DNA of 64,000 nucleotides from Marinihelvus sp942491555. Lineage in GTDB: Bacteria > Pseudomonadota > Gammaproteobacteria > Xanthomonadales > SZUA-36. Where the stretch lies: NCBI GenBank assembly GCA_942491555.1, contig CALOBN010000002.1:310001-374000 (forward strand), read 5' to 3'. The position numbers and the translations under genes are program-made. This document shows, one piece after another, positions 1 through 8,318 of this stretch. Position 1 is the first letter of the stretch. Each line of letters begins with the position of its first letter. The notes below the pieces were generated by a model that had not been told where the DNA came from, did not search any database, and saw only the letters and a list, made by a program, of their open reading frames with translations.

Positions 1-136
1 ATAAGCTGCTCTAGTCGTATGTTCAGCGAGTAAAGCCCGGCCCCGTCAACAATCAACACGTCAGGAACCAACCTCCCCAAAACCCCTTACTCGGAAGATT
101 CTTGACGTCTTTCTCCGGATATCGTGATGTGTCGGA

Positions 137-239
137 GGTTGAGAAACCCCTTCCTTCAGGACCGTGCGAGGCAGGACGCCGAGCCCGAGCCCCCAGGGAT
201 GGGTTCACGGCGTGTCCTGAAGGAAGGGGTTTCTCAACC
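137..239. repeat. Inverted-repeat element, 26-bp perfect arms
   Basis: Arms at 137-162 and 214-239 are exact reverse complements. The 51-base centre can itself pair: CGCCG at 177-181 with CGGCG at 208-212, and AGCCC at 182-186 with GGGTT at 201-205. The result is a long cruciform or RNA hairpin. It lies outside any convincing gene, just downstream of the minus-strand PspB-like gene. The centre resembles short dispersed intergenic repeats that I remember from marine gammaproteobacteria; that is from memory and unchecked. There is no transposase and no U-tract, so it is neither an IS nor a standard terminator. Bases 1-136 show nothing else I can support. Confidence 0.7.
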
Positions 240-269
240 CTTTCCCCAGGACTAACCGGAGGAGAAGGC

Positions 270-500
270 TCAGGAAGCCTTATCGAGGTACTCGAATTCG
301 CGTTTCAGGTTGGATGAGTGATCCGTTACGATGCGCTCCAGGGTTTCCACCCGCTCGCGCAGATCGCTGTCGAGGCGGTCGATCCTGGCTTCCAGATCGG
401 CAAGGCGGTCTTCATCGGCTTTGCCGGCGTGTTTGGACCGGTACGCTTCGAGCGCGCAGCCGCCTAAAACGATTAAAACAATTGCTGTCCACATTGACAT
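270..500 (-). CDS. Small PspB-like membrane protein
   Basis: A 76-residue protein with one N-terminal membrane segment (about residues 4-19) followed by a charged, heptad-like helix (about 33-68) containing RLADLEARIDRLDSDL and ETLERIVTD. This TM-plus-coiled-coil layout and the LERIVTD tail resemble PspB, the small inner-membrane partner of PspC in the phage-shock envelope-stress response. No pspA or pspC is nearby, so it may be one of the stand-alone PspB-like proteins. I chose the ATG at 500 because an AGAGGGA ribosome site lies 6-8 bases upstream on the minus strand; the reading frame stays open further upstream without a comparable site. Assignment rests on architecture and short motif similarity only. 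Confidence 0.65.
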   Translation of the reverse strand: MSMWTAIVLIVLGGCALEAYRSKHAGKADEDRLADLEARIDRLDSDLRERVETLERIVTDHSSNLKREFEYLDKAS

Positions 501-622
501 GGTACTGTCCCTCTTTTCTGACCTATGGACTAAATGTAGTTTACTGCTCAGCAGATCACCAGTGAAACAAGTCACGCTTGATTGTGAAGCCGGGGAGGGA
601 ACCTCCGGGCCCGATACAGGTC

Positions 623-651
623 TTGAAACGGTGACAGGACGACCCTATCCC
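623..651 (+). promoter_or_regulatory. Candidate sigma70 promoter for the ABC operon
   Basis: TTGAAA at 623-628, a 17-base spacer, then TATCCC at 646-651, about 75 bases before the ABC ATPase start. The -35 is good and the -10 weak. Nothing else was identified in 501-727. Confidence 0.35.
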
Positions 652-727
652 ACGGGATATCAAAAAAAGCTGTGGGTGCCCGGCGGGGCATGGATAACCC
701 AGGCATAAAAAATATGGTAAGAAACAC

Positions 728-1648
728 ATGATCGAAGCGACCTCTCTGTGCAAGCGCTATGGCGCCTTCACTGCTGTGGATGACCTGAGTTTTCAGGTCG
801 AACCCGGGCAGGTACTCGGTTTTCTCGGGCCCAACGGCGCGGGTAAATCCACTACCATGAAAATGCTTACCGGCTTCCTGTCGCCCACTTCCGGAACGGC
901 CCGGATTCAGGGCCATGATGTTGTGACTGATTCACTGGCGGCGCGGCGCTGTCTGGGTTACCTGCCCGAGGGTGCGCCCAGCTATGGCGAGATGACCGTC
1001 CGTAATTTCCTGGTTTTTGTTGCCCGCACGCGTGATCTGCCGGGCGGGACCATTGACCGGGCGGTTGACTCGGCCATTGAACGTTTGAATTTGCGCGCGG
1101 TAATACACCAGCCGATTGAAACGCTGTCCAAGGGCTTTAAGCGCCGGGTCGGCCTGGCCCAGGCAATTTTGCATGACCCGCAGGTGCTGATTCTTGACGA
1201 GCCGACCGATGGCCTCGATCCGAACCAGAAGCACGAGGTGCGGCGACTCATCCGGGACATGGCCAGTGACAAGATTGTGGTGATTTCCACCCATATTCTC
1301 GAAGAAGTCGAAGCCCTGTGTAACCGGGTGATGATTATCGCCGGCGGACGGCTACTCGCTGACGATACGCCGGCCACTCTCGTGGCCAGGTCGCGTTATC
1401 ACAACGCCGTGACCCTGGTGCTGGATGGCGCCGAGCACGCTGCCAGTGTCCTGAGCGAATTGCCCGAAGTGAAAAAAGCAGAACTGCGCGGCGGGGCGCT
1501 GACGGTATTTCCAAAGGGCGACGGACTGTTTCAGGCCGTGTCAGACGCGATTCGCGCAAACGGCTGGCAGGTGCGCGAGCTGCGCCTGGAAAATGGCCGT
1601 TTCGACGAGGTGTTCCGTACCATCACGGAAGGCGGGGGCGGGTCATGA
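728..1648 (+). CDS. ABC transporter ATP-binding protein, GldA/CcmA-like
   Basis: A 306-residue ABC ATPase. Walker A GPNGAGKST is at residues 34-42, the signature loop is the variant LSKGF (about 133), and Walker B LILDEP with the D-loop is at about 154-164. The roughly 80-residue C-terminal extension is typical of the CcmA/GldA/NatA exporter ATPases. It should power the permease encoded next, with a 4-base ATGA overlap, and the large GldG-like membrane protein after that. In Bacteroidetes, GldA/F/G homologues are linked to gliding; in Proteobacteria the same trio is widespread with unknown substrate. A gliding role cannot be inferred here. Confidence 0.9.
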   Translation: MIEATSLCKRYGAFTAVDDLSFQVEPGQVLGFLGPNGAGKSTTMKMLTGFLSPTSGTARIQGHDVVTDSLAARRCLGYLPEGAPSYGEMTVRNFLVFVARTRDLPGGTIDRAVDSAIERLNLRAVIHQPIETLSKGFKRRVGLAQAILHDPQVLILDEPTDGLDPNQKHEVRRLIRDMASDKIVVISTHILEEVEALCNRVMIIAGGRLLADDTPATLVARSRYHNAVTLVLDGAEHAASVLSELPEVKKAELRGGALTVFPKGDGLFQAVSDAIRANGWQVRELRLENGRFDEVFRTITEGGGGS

Positions 1649-2379
1649 ATGCAACCATGACCGTCATGCGACGTGAACTGTCGGGCTATTTTGCCACGCC
1701 GGTGGCGTACGTTCTTATCGTGATTTTCCTGGTAATGACCAGTGTTTTCACCTTTTATCTTGGTGGTTTCTTCCAGCGCGGCATCGCTGATCTGGAGCCG
1801 TTTTTCGCGTTTCATCCCTGGCTGTATCTTTTCCTCGTGCCGGCCATATCCATGCGCTTGTGGGCCGAGGAGCGTCGCTCCGGCACGATCGAGCTGCTTC
1901 TGACGCTGCCCATATCAATGACCCAGGCAGTGCTGGGCAAATTTCTCGCGGCGTGGTTATTTCTCGGCCTGTGCCTGTTGTTGACCTTTCCCATGTGGCT
2001 GACGGTTAACTATCTGGGTCAGCCGGACAACGGCGCGATCCTGGCGGGCTACCTTGGCAGCTGGCTGATGGCCGGCGGAATGCTGGCGATCGGGTCCTGC
2101 ATGTCGGCCTTAACCCGCAACCAGGTGGTGGCTTTCATCCTCAGTGTTGTTGTCTGCTTTGCCTTTATGCTCAGCGGTTTGCCGATGGTGCTGGACCTGT
2201 TCACCGCCTGGGCGCCGCAATCGGTGGTCGACGCCGTTGCCAGCCTCAGTTTTCTGTCCCATTTCTCAGATATTTCCAAGGGCGTAATTGATCTGCGTGA
2301 CCTGGTGTACTTCGCGCTGGTGATGGGGTTCTGGCTCGTGGCCAACGTGTTCCTGCTTGAAATGAAGAAAGGTGAATGA
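1645..2379 (+). CDS. ABC transporter permease, GldF-like (ABC-2 family)
   Basis: A 244-residue integral membrane protein with about six hydrophobic segments (around residues 17-38, 54-66, 95-118, 134-152, 165-187, 217-238). It begins with the MxxTxxVMRRELSGYF-type amphipathic start of ABC-2 permeases and carries the conserved RLWAEERRSGTIELLLTLPI segment at about residues 69-88, characteristic of the GldF/NosY group. Start and stop both overlap the neighbours by 4 bases (ATGA), so it is almost certainly translationally coupled with the ATPase and the GldG-like partner. Substrate unknown. Confidence 0.88.
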   Translation: MNATMTVMRRELSGYFATPVAYVLIVIFLVMTSVFTFYLGGFFQRGIADLEPFFAFHPWLYLFLVPAISMRLWAEERRSGTIELLLTLPISMTQAVLGKFLAAWLFLGLCLLLTFPMWLTVNYLGQPDNGAILAGYLGSWLMAGGMLAIGSCMSALTRNQVVAFILSVVVCFAFMLSGLPMVLDLFTAWAPQSVVDAVASLSFLSHFSDISKGVIDLRDLVYFALVMGFWLVANVFLLEMKKGE

Positions 2380-4250
2380 TGAACCGTAAAAGCCTTATTT
2401 CATCGGGCAGCCTGGTGCTGCTGGCCTTGCTGTTTATCGGACTGGTGATGCTTTCCGGGTTGCTGCTCAAGGGTTGGCGTATTGACCTGACGCAGAACCA
2501 GCAATACACCCTGAGCGACGGTACGCGCAGTGTGCTCGGGAATATGCAGGAACCGGTCACGCTGTATTTCTTCTTCTCCCAGGAGGCCAGCAGTGAGCTG
2601 CCGCAGGTACGCAGCTACGCCCGCTGGATCGATGAAATGCTGGATGACATGGCCGATCGCAGTGCCGGTAAGCTGCAAATCCGCAAGATTGATCCGGAGC
2701 CATTCTCGCGGGAAGAGGACGAGGCGGCCCGCTTCGGGCTCCAGTCGGTTCCCGTGGGCACGGTGGGTGATCCGCTTTACTTCGGCATGGCCGGAACCAA
2801 CAGCCTGGACGATGTGCAGATTATCCCGTTCCTGAACCCATCCAAGCAGCCGCTGCTTGAGTACGATATCGCCAAGCTGGTGGCCAGCCTGTCGCATCCC
2901 GAGCAGCTCAAGGTGGGCCTGCTCAGCAGCCTGACGCTGGAACCGGGTTTCGATATGACCACGCAGGAACCGCGACCCGCCTGGGTGATTTACGAGCAGC
3001 TTGAACAGCTCTTCGAGGTGGTGAGCGTCAGTGATGATGCGGCGCAGTTTCCCGAGGATCTGGATCTGCTGATGGTGATCCATCCCAAGGCACTGGACGC
3101 GGCCATGCAGTACCGGATCGACCAGTTTGTGCTTGGCGGCGGGCGCTTGTTGGCCTTTGTTGACCCGTTTGCAGAGGCTGACCTGGGCGATAACCCGAAT
3201 GACCCGATGGCACGACTGAATGCCGGCAGCAGCTCTACCCTGGAACCCTTGCTGGCCAACTGGGGTGTTGAATACGACCCGCTCAGGGTGGTGGGTGACC
3301 CGCTGCATGCCTTGCAGGTGAACACCCAGGCCAGCACCAGGCCGGTTCGTCACCTGGCCATTCTGTCGCTCCCGGCGGCTGCCATGAATAACGAGGATAT
3401 CGTCAGCTCTGACCTGGAAATCGTCAACATGTCGAGTGTTGGGTGGTTCGATCACGAGGAGAGCGCCACAACCAGTTTCACACGCCTGTTGAGCACCAGT
3501 GACAACGCGGGACCGATCGACGCGAGCCGCTTGCGGTTTCTGGCCAACCCGGAGGACTTACAGGCCGGCTTTGCGGCCACCGGTGAACGCTACGCGGTCG
3601 CGGCACGGCTCGAGGGACCCTCCGGCTCAGCGTTCGAGGAGGCGCCGGCAGGTATGGAGTCGGTCGGGCATCTCTCTGAAGCGGTTGCCGGTGGTATCAA
3701 TGTGATCCTGTTTGCTGACACCGACATGCTGACCGACCGCATGTGGGTCAACCAGCAAAGTTTCTTTGGTCAAATCGTGGCCAACGCCTTCGCCGATAAC
3801 GGCACGCTGGTCGTCAATGCCGTCGACAACCTGTTGGGGACGGATGATCTGATCAGTATTCGCACGCGCGCTACTTCGGCGCGACCCTTCGACCGGGTAG
3901 AAGAAATACGCCTGGAAGCGGAAGGCCAGTATCGCGCCACCGAGGAGCGCCTCAACGCCGAGCTGGCAGAAACAGAGCGGATCCTGGCGGACATGCAGGC
4001 AGGCCGCGGGGACGGTGATTTAGGCATCCTGGATGAGGAACAGGCTGACGAGATTCAGCGTTTCCTTGATCAACGCACGGAGATTCGCCAGGAGCTGCGC
4101 GACGTTCAGCACGAGCTGAACAAAGACATTGAGGCTCTGGGCAAAAGACTGACCTTGCTTAATATTCTGCTGGTGCCGACAGCGGTTGTCATTCTGGCCC
4201 TGCTGGCCGGCCAGGTGCGTCGCCGGCGCCGGCAAGAGGCCCGGCAATGA
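2376..4250 (+). CDS. GldG-like ABC auxiliary membrane protein
   Basis: A 624-residue protein with a membrane anchor near the N terminus (about residues 8-31), a large extracytoplasmic region, and a second transmembrane helix near the C terminus (about 595-615) ending in a basic RRRRRQ tail. The segment just after the anchor, WRIDLTQNQQYTLSDGT, is the hallmark start of the GldG/DUF4350-type domain (ABC-type transport auxiliary component). A heptad-rich stretch at about 505-590 is probably a coiled coil. It follows the permease with an ATGA overlap; a second in-frame ATG three bases later is an equally possible start. Function in Proteobacteria is unknown. Confidence 0.85.
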   Translation: MMNRKSLISSGSLVLLALLFIGLVMLSGLLLKGWRIDLTQNQQYTLSDGTRSVLGNMQEPVTLYFFFSQEASSELPQVRSYARWIDEMLDDMADRSAGKLQIRKIDPEPFSREEDEAARFGLQSVPVGTVGDPLYFGMAGTNSLDDVQIIPFLNPSKQPLLEYDIAKLVASLSHPEQLKVGLLSSLTLEPGFDMTTQEPRPAWVIYEQLEQLFEVVSVSDDAAQFPEDLDLLMVIHPKALDAAMQYRIDQFVLGGGRLLAFVDPFAEADLGDNPNDPMARLNAGSSSTLEPLLANWGVEYDPLRVVGDPLHALQVNTQASTRPVRHLAILSLPAAAMNNEDIVSSDLEIVNMSSVGWFDHEESATTSFTRLLSTSDNAGPIDASRLRFLANPEDLQAGFAATGERYAVAARLEGPSGSAFEEAPAGMESVGHLSEAVAGGINVILFADTDMLTDRMWVNQQSFFGQIVANAFADNGTLVVNAVDNLLGTDDLISIRTRATSARPFDRVEEIRLEAEGQYRATEERLNAELAETERILADMQAGRGDGDLGILDEEQADEIQRFLDQRTEIRQELRDVQHELNKDIEALGKRLTLLNILLVPTAVVILALLAGQVRRRRRQEARQ

Positions 4251-5305
4251 GTCGCAAAACCTTTTCACTACTAGCCCTTGCCCTGGCAGCGGTGGTTGCC
4301 GCGATTTTTCTGTTGCTGCCCGCCACCACATCTGATGATGGGGTCGGCACCGAGCGTGAGCTCCTGCCCGGCCTGGCCGCGCAGGTAAATGATGTCGACC
4401 GCATTACGGCAGTTGGCGCCGGTGACACCGTATTGGCAAGCCTCATTCGTGACGATGACGGTTGGGCGGTCACAGAATTGGCCGGTTATCCCGCTGATCT
4501 GGATAAGGTGCGGGCCGTTCTGGCCGGCCTTGCACAGGCGGAAATCATCGAGCAAAAGACTTCAAACCCGGACTACTACGCAAGACTCGGGGTTGAAGAC
4601 CTGTCACTGGAAGACGCCGAAGGTGTCCGGCTGGACCTGGCCGCCGGCGAACAGCGCTGGTCGCTTATTGTCGGCAAGGAGGCCGCCAACCGCGGCGGTT
4701 TCTATCTGCGTGAAGCACAAACCCCCACCAGTGTGCTGGCGGATTTTGATGAAAATATTCCGCAGGACGCGGCCGCCTGGGTTAATACACGGGTGATCGA
4801 CATCATGGCCGGTGAGGTCGCCGAGGTGCAGATCATTCATCCGGACGGGGAAACCGTCACCGCCCAAAAAATCAGTGCTGATGAAGCAGACTTTACGCTG
4901 CTTGAGCTGCCGGAAGGACGCGAGCTGGTTTCCGCCTGGTCGATCAACTCGCTCGGCAGCGCCCTGTCCACCCTGAGCTTTGAATCTGTCGCGCGTCTTG
5001 AGCCTGGAGGTGGGTTGGATTGGGATCAGGCCGTGAACATCCGAACCGTGTTATTCAGCGGTCTGACCGTTGATGCCCGGTTGCTGGTTACGCAAGAGGG
5101 CCCCCTGGTCAGGCTGGAGGCAGCCGCACCATTCATGGAGGCCGCGGGTGAGGAAAACCCCCAACTTCAGAGCACTGTTGATGAAATCAACCAGCGTGTG
5201 AATGGCTGGGTTTATCAAATACCCACCTTTAAAGCCGAGGCACTGACCAAGCGGCTTGAAGATCTGTTACGCGAAGTGGAAAGCGGCAACGACACGGGCC
5301 CTTGA
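4247..5305 (+). CDS. DUF4340 domain protein
   Basis: A 352-residue protein with one N-terminal membrane segment or uncleaved signal (about residues 5-24) and an otherwise soluble, presumably periplasmic body. A segment around residues 75-135 (WAVTELAGYPADLDKVRAVL and the following YYARLGVEDL) matches the DUF4340 pattern that regularly follows GldG-like genes. It starts inside the stop of the GldG-like gene (ATGA overlap), so all four proteins likely form one complex. No enzymatic motif is visible. Confidence 0.8.
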   Translation: MSRKTFSLLALALAAVVAAIFLLLPATTSDDGVGTERELLPGLAAQVNDVDRITAVGAGDTVLASLIRDDDGWAVTELAGYPADLDKVRAVLAGLAQAEIIEQKTSNPDYYARLGVEDLSLEDAEGVRLDLAAGEQRWSLIVGKEAANRGGFYLREAQTPTSVLADFDENIPQDAAAWVNTRVIDIMAGEVAEVQIIHPDGETVTAQKISADEADFTLLELPEGRELVSAWSINSLGSALSTLSFESVARLEPGGGLDWDQAVNIRTVLFSGLTVDARLLVTQEGPLVRLEAAAPFMEAAGEENPQLQSTVDEINQRVNGWVYQIPTFKAEALTKRLEDLLREVESGNDTGP

Positions 5306-5934
5306 GTCGTCTGCGATTCAACTGGACCGAGGCCCGGGAGAATCTGCGCCAATCCTGCCCTCGCTTGCGCATATTCATTGATGATTTCGGTTCCGCCCGC
5401 TACCCGGTCCGGCGTGGCTCAGACCTGTTCCAGGCGCTGACCAGGAGCATTGCCTATCAACAGCTCTCCGGCAAAGCGGCAGGCACCATCCATGGTCGTT
5501 TCGAGGCGTTGTTTGACGATCAGTTGCCCTCGGCAGAGCAAACCCTGCAACTCGGGGAACAAGCGCTGAGGTCCGTGGGTCTTTCCCGGGCCAAGACGGC
5601 GGCAATACTCGATCTGGCCGGGCGTCAGGTAAGCGGTTCGCTGCCGGGTGCCCGCAAGCTGGCATCAATGAACGACCAGGAGATTATTGATGCCTTGTGC
5701 CAGGTGCGTGGTATTGGGCCCTGGACGGTTCAGATGCATTTGATCTTCTACCTGGGCCGGCCTGATGTGATGCCGGCAAGCGACCTGGCCATTCAGAAGG
5801 GTGTCATGCAGGTTTATGGTTTAAACACCATGCCAGAGCCAAAAACGGTGTTGGCCACCACCGGGCACCTGGCACCCTACCGCTCTGCCGCCGCCTGGTA
5901 CTTCTGGCGTGCTTCCGAGGTGGTGCTGCCCTGA
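5302..5934 (+). CDS. DNA-3-methyladenine glycosylase II (AlkA-like HhH-GPD)
   Basis: A 210-residue protein of the HhH-GPD base-excision-repair superfamily, expected to remove alkylated purines. The helix-hairpin-helix is at about residues 132-147 (QVRGIGPWTVQM) and the catalytic aspartate lies in the following segment MPASDLAIQKG (about 155-166). The YQQLSGKAAGTIHGRF motif near residue 50 is typical. At 210 residues it lacks the N-terminal AlkA domain of E. coli AlkA (282 aa), as in short MAG/AlkA2 types. The start is TTG, overlapping the DUF4340 stop (TTGA). Its operon link with the ABC genes may be only positional. Confidence 0.88.
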   Translation: MSRLRFNWTEARENLRQSCPRLRIFIDDFGSARYPVRRGSDLFQALTRSIAYQQLSGKAAGTIHGRFEALFDDQLPSAEQTLQLGEQALRSVGLSRAKTAAILDLAGRQVSGSLPGARKLASMNDQEIIDALCQVRGIGPWTVQMHLIFYLGRPDVMPASDLAIQKGVMQVYGLNTMPEPKTVLATTGHLAPYRSAAAWYFWRASEVVLP

Positions 5935-5935
5935 G

Positions 5936-6955
5936 TCAGCGCGGGATAAAAGCCCAGTGCCACGGCTCGTAAAGCACCCCGTGGTGGTTGTTTCGCGGAT
6001 AGGACATGTGGAAGCCAAACCGGGCTGCCCTGTCCTGCAGCCAGGCAAAGGCGGTCGTTTCTTCAAAGGGTTCTTCCAGAACCGGGGCGCCCGGCGTGGT
6101 CAGGTCTACAGCGCGGCCGCTGTGGTGCTCACTAAACCCCGGCGCGGCGGATACCTGCAGGATTTCACCCAGCTTCCGGCCTGATTTAAGCTTGCGCTGA
6201 ATTAATCCCGCCTGGTAATCAACTGAACGAAAACCCGATACCAGCTGCAGCGTCACGCCATCAGTTGCCGCCGCCTGACGCATGGCGCGCCATGCCTTGA
6301 GTGCGCGCGGTTCGAGTTGCTGCGGGCGGTCGTAAATGTCTTTACCAGCCGCGGCGAGATTGTCCACTTCCGGCTGCAGGACGAGTCGGCGCTGGCGTGC
6401 ATAATGCCGCGGAATCCCGAGCGATTCGCAAACCGATTCAACCCGCCTGCCATAATCGGTTTGCCGGGCAGGGAAATGGCGACGAAGCAAACGGCAGGGC
6501 AGTCCGGAAGTTGCCTCCAGGCTGTCTGAGCCTCCCTGGAAAGGCCGGTAGCCGGCAGCCTCAAAGAACGGTACTGAAGGTAATAGTGCAAACGTCGCCA
6601 GGCGGAACAGTTGCATTGATGCCGCCAGGCGTTCTGCCGCAACCAGCATGCGTGGACCAAGACCCCTGTGCTGAAAGGCCGGGTCGATAAAGGGCCCGAT
6701 TAACTCGGCCTCATCCGGATCGATTCCTGCCATTGCCACCAGCTCGCCATGGTAGGAGGCAACCAGGATGCAGCCTTGCGCTACCAGCAAACCCAACCCT
6801 CCCTGATCGGCCCTGCGGGCGCTGTGCAGCAGCTGTTCTGCCTGCAGATGCTCACCCGCGAGGCTCAGCAGGCTGTCGCGACGCAAGGCACGTAGCAGCG
6901 GTAAATCTGCCATGGTGGCGAGTCGCTTACGGGTTCTGATGGGGCGTCTGGACAC
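5936..6955 (-). CDS. GNAT acetyltransferase - VanY/DdcY carboxypeptidase fusion
   Basis: A 339-residue two-domain protein. Residues 10-140 look like a GNAT N-acetyltransferase (acetyl-CoA loop HRGLGPRMLVAAERLA, then FFEAAGYRPF). Residues 190-339 are a VanY-type D,D-peptidase: SGFRSVDYQAGLI, the zinc motif SEHHSGRAVD (about 280), and EPWHWAF (about 332), which are the usual His/Asp/His ligands and catalytic region of M15 peptidases. No signal peptide is visible, so it may act in the cytoplasm on muropeptides or another D-Ala/acyl-amine substrate. The start is GTG at 6955; an internal ATG at 6913 would cut into the first GNAT strand. It converges with the glycosylase gene. Confidence 0.8.
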   Translation of the reverse strand: MSRRPIRTRKRLATMADLPLLRALRRDSLLSLAGEHLQAEQLLHSARRADQGGLGLLVAQGCILVASYHGELVAMAGIDPDEAELIGPFIDPAFQHRGLGPRMLVAAERLAASMQLFRLATFALLPSVPFFEAAGYRPFQGGSDSLEATSGLPCRLLRRHFPARQTDYGRRVESVCESLGIPRHYARQRRLVLQPEVDNLAAAGKDIYDRPQQLEPRALKAWRAMRQAAATDGVTLQLVSGFRSVDYQAGLIQRKLKSGRKLGEILQVSAAPGFSEHHSGRAVDLTTPGAPVLEEPFEETTAFAWLQDRAARFGFHMSYPRNNHHGVLYEPWHWAFIPR

Positions 6956-7047
6956 GAATCGGGTCAGGGTTGAGTACTGGCAGGATCAGGCCGCAGCTTT
7001 GCATGGCGATGAGCTTAGCACAGGCCGGATTAGCCGCCCCGGATTGC

Positions 7048-8304
7048 CTAGCCGGAACCGAAAATGGTCTTGAAGATAAAGAAGAAAATGATCGCCAGGA
7101 TCGCACCAGCCGGTAATGTAACGACCCAGGAAGCAAAGATGCCTCCGACGACGCGCAGGTTGATCGCATCCATGCCGCGGGCAAAACCGACACCCAGCAC
7201 TGCCCCGACCAGGGTTTGCGTGGTCGAAATCGGCAGGCCTGTCCCGGAAGCGAGGACCACGGTTGTCGCGGCTGCCAGTTCGGCAGCGAAACCGCGCGAG
7301 GGCGTAAGCTCGGTTATCTTCCGTCCCACGGTCTGGATGACCTTGAAACCGTAGGTGGCCAGGCCGAAGACAATACCGCCTGCGCCTAAGAGCAATACCC
7401 AGTTGGGCAGCGCGGATTGCACCGTTACTGCGCCACTTTGCACCACGCTGACGATGGCCGCCACCGGGCCGATGGCGTTGGCAACATCATTTGAACCATG
7501 CGCGAATGCCATCCCGCAGGCAGTGAAAATCATCAGAACACCAAAAATTTTCTCGACATTCGCAAAGCGGAATTCCTCATTATCGGATTCCTTGAACTTG
7601 AGCCGGCGGATAAGGGCGATGCCAATGAACATGGTGACGACACCGACCACCATCGAGATGCCATAGGCCTGGGCCGTGGTCAGCCCAAGATCCAGATGCT
7701 TCAAACCCTTGAGGATGGTGACCAGGGACATGATGAAGCCGACCAGGAAAATATAGCCGGGCACATACTTTTTGGCATTGGCAATCGGATCATCGGCGCG
7801 CAGGATCAGTTTCTGTACCGACTGGAACAAAAAGTAGGCGAGAAACCCGGCCAATACCGGCGATACAACCCAGGACGCAACAATTTTAACGATCTTGGAC
7901 CATTCAACAGACGCGGCACCCATGCCGACGACGGCAAAGCCCACGATGGCACCAACGATGGAATGGGTGGTCGAAACCGGCCAGCCGCGCCTGGAGGCGA
8001 TGGCGAGCCAGGTACCCGCCGCCAACAATGCCGATAGCATGCCATAGACCAGCAGTTCAGGCTGCGCGGCCACGCTCTGGTCGTCGATGATTCCCTGGCG
8101 AATGGTCGCAGTGACCTGGCCGCCGGCAAGATAGGCACCCGCGAATTCAAAAATTGCTGCGACCACGATGGCCTGCTTGATCGTCAATGCCTTGGCGCCG
8201 ACCGATGTTGCCATCGCATTGGCGACATCGTTCGCGCCGATTCCCCAGGCCATAAAAAGGCCAAAGGCAGCCGCCAGGATTAAATACCAGGTACCGTAGT
8301 CCAT
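7048..8304 (-). CDS. Low-affinity inorganic phosphate transporter, Pit family
   Basis: A 418-residue polytopic membrane protein (about 10-12 helices) with the duplicated PiT signature: GIGANDVANAMATSVGAKAL near residue 22 and AHGSNDVANAIGPVAAI near residue 268. Other family landmarks are GWPVSTTHSIVGAIVG and GLPISTTQTLVGAVLG. It should import phosphate (metal-phosphate) driven by H+ or Na+. It lies 14 bases downstream of a DUF47 gene on the same strand; pit and DUF47 genes are very often paired and DUF47 is regarded as a Pit regulator. The pst operon is divergent from this pair. Confidence 0.93.
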   Translation of the reverse strand: MDYGTWYLILAAAFGLFMAWGIGANDVANAMATSVGAKALTIKQAIVVAAIFEFAGAYLAGGQVTATIRQGIIDDQSVAAQPELLVYGMLSALLAAGTWLAIASRRGWPVSTTHSIVGAIVGFAVVGMGAASVEWSKIVKIVASWVVSPVLAGFLAYFLFQSVQKLILRADDPIANAKKYVPGYIFLVGFIMSLVTILKGLKHLDLGLTTAQAYGISMVVGVVTMFIGIALIRRLKFKESDNEEFRFANVEKIFGVLMIFTACGMAFAHGSNDVANAIGPVAAIVSVVQSGAVTVQSALPNWVLLLGAGGIVFGLATYGFKVIQTVGRKITELTPSRGFAAELAAATTVVLASGTGLPISTTQTLVGAVLGVGFARGMDAINLRVVGGIFASWVVTLPAGAILAIIFFFIFKTIFGSG

Positions 8305-8318
8305 GAGCTCAGCTGCTC

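Noticed and set aside
2400..3455. Long minus-strand open frame (351 codons)
   Set aside because: It lies entirely antisense to the GldG-like gene, has no recognisable domain, and arises from GC-rich codon bias of the sense frame.
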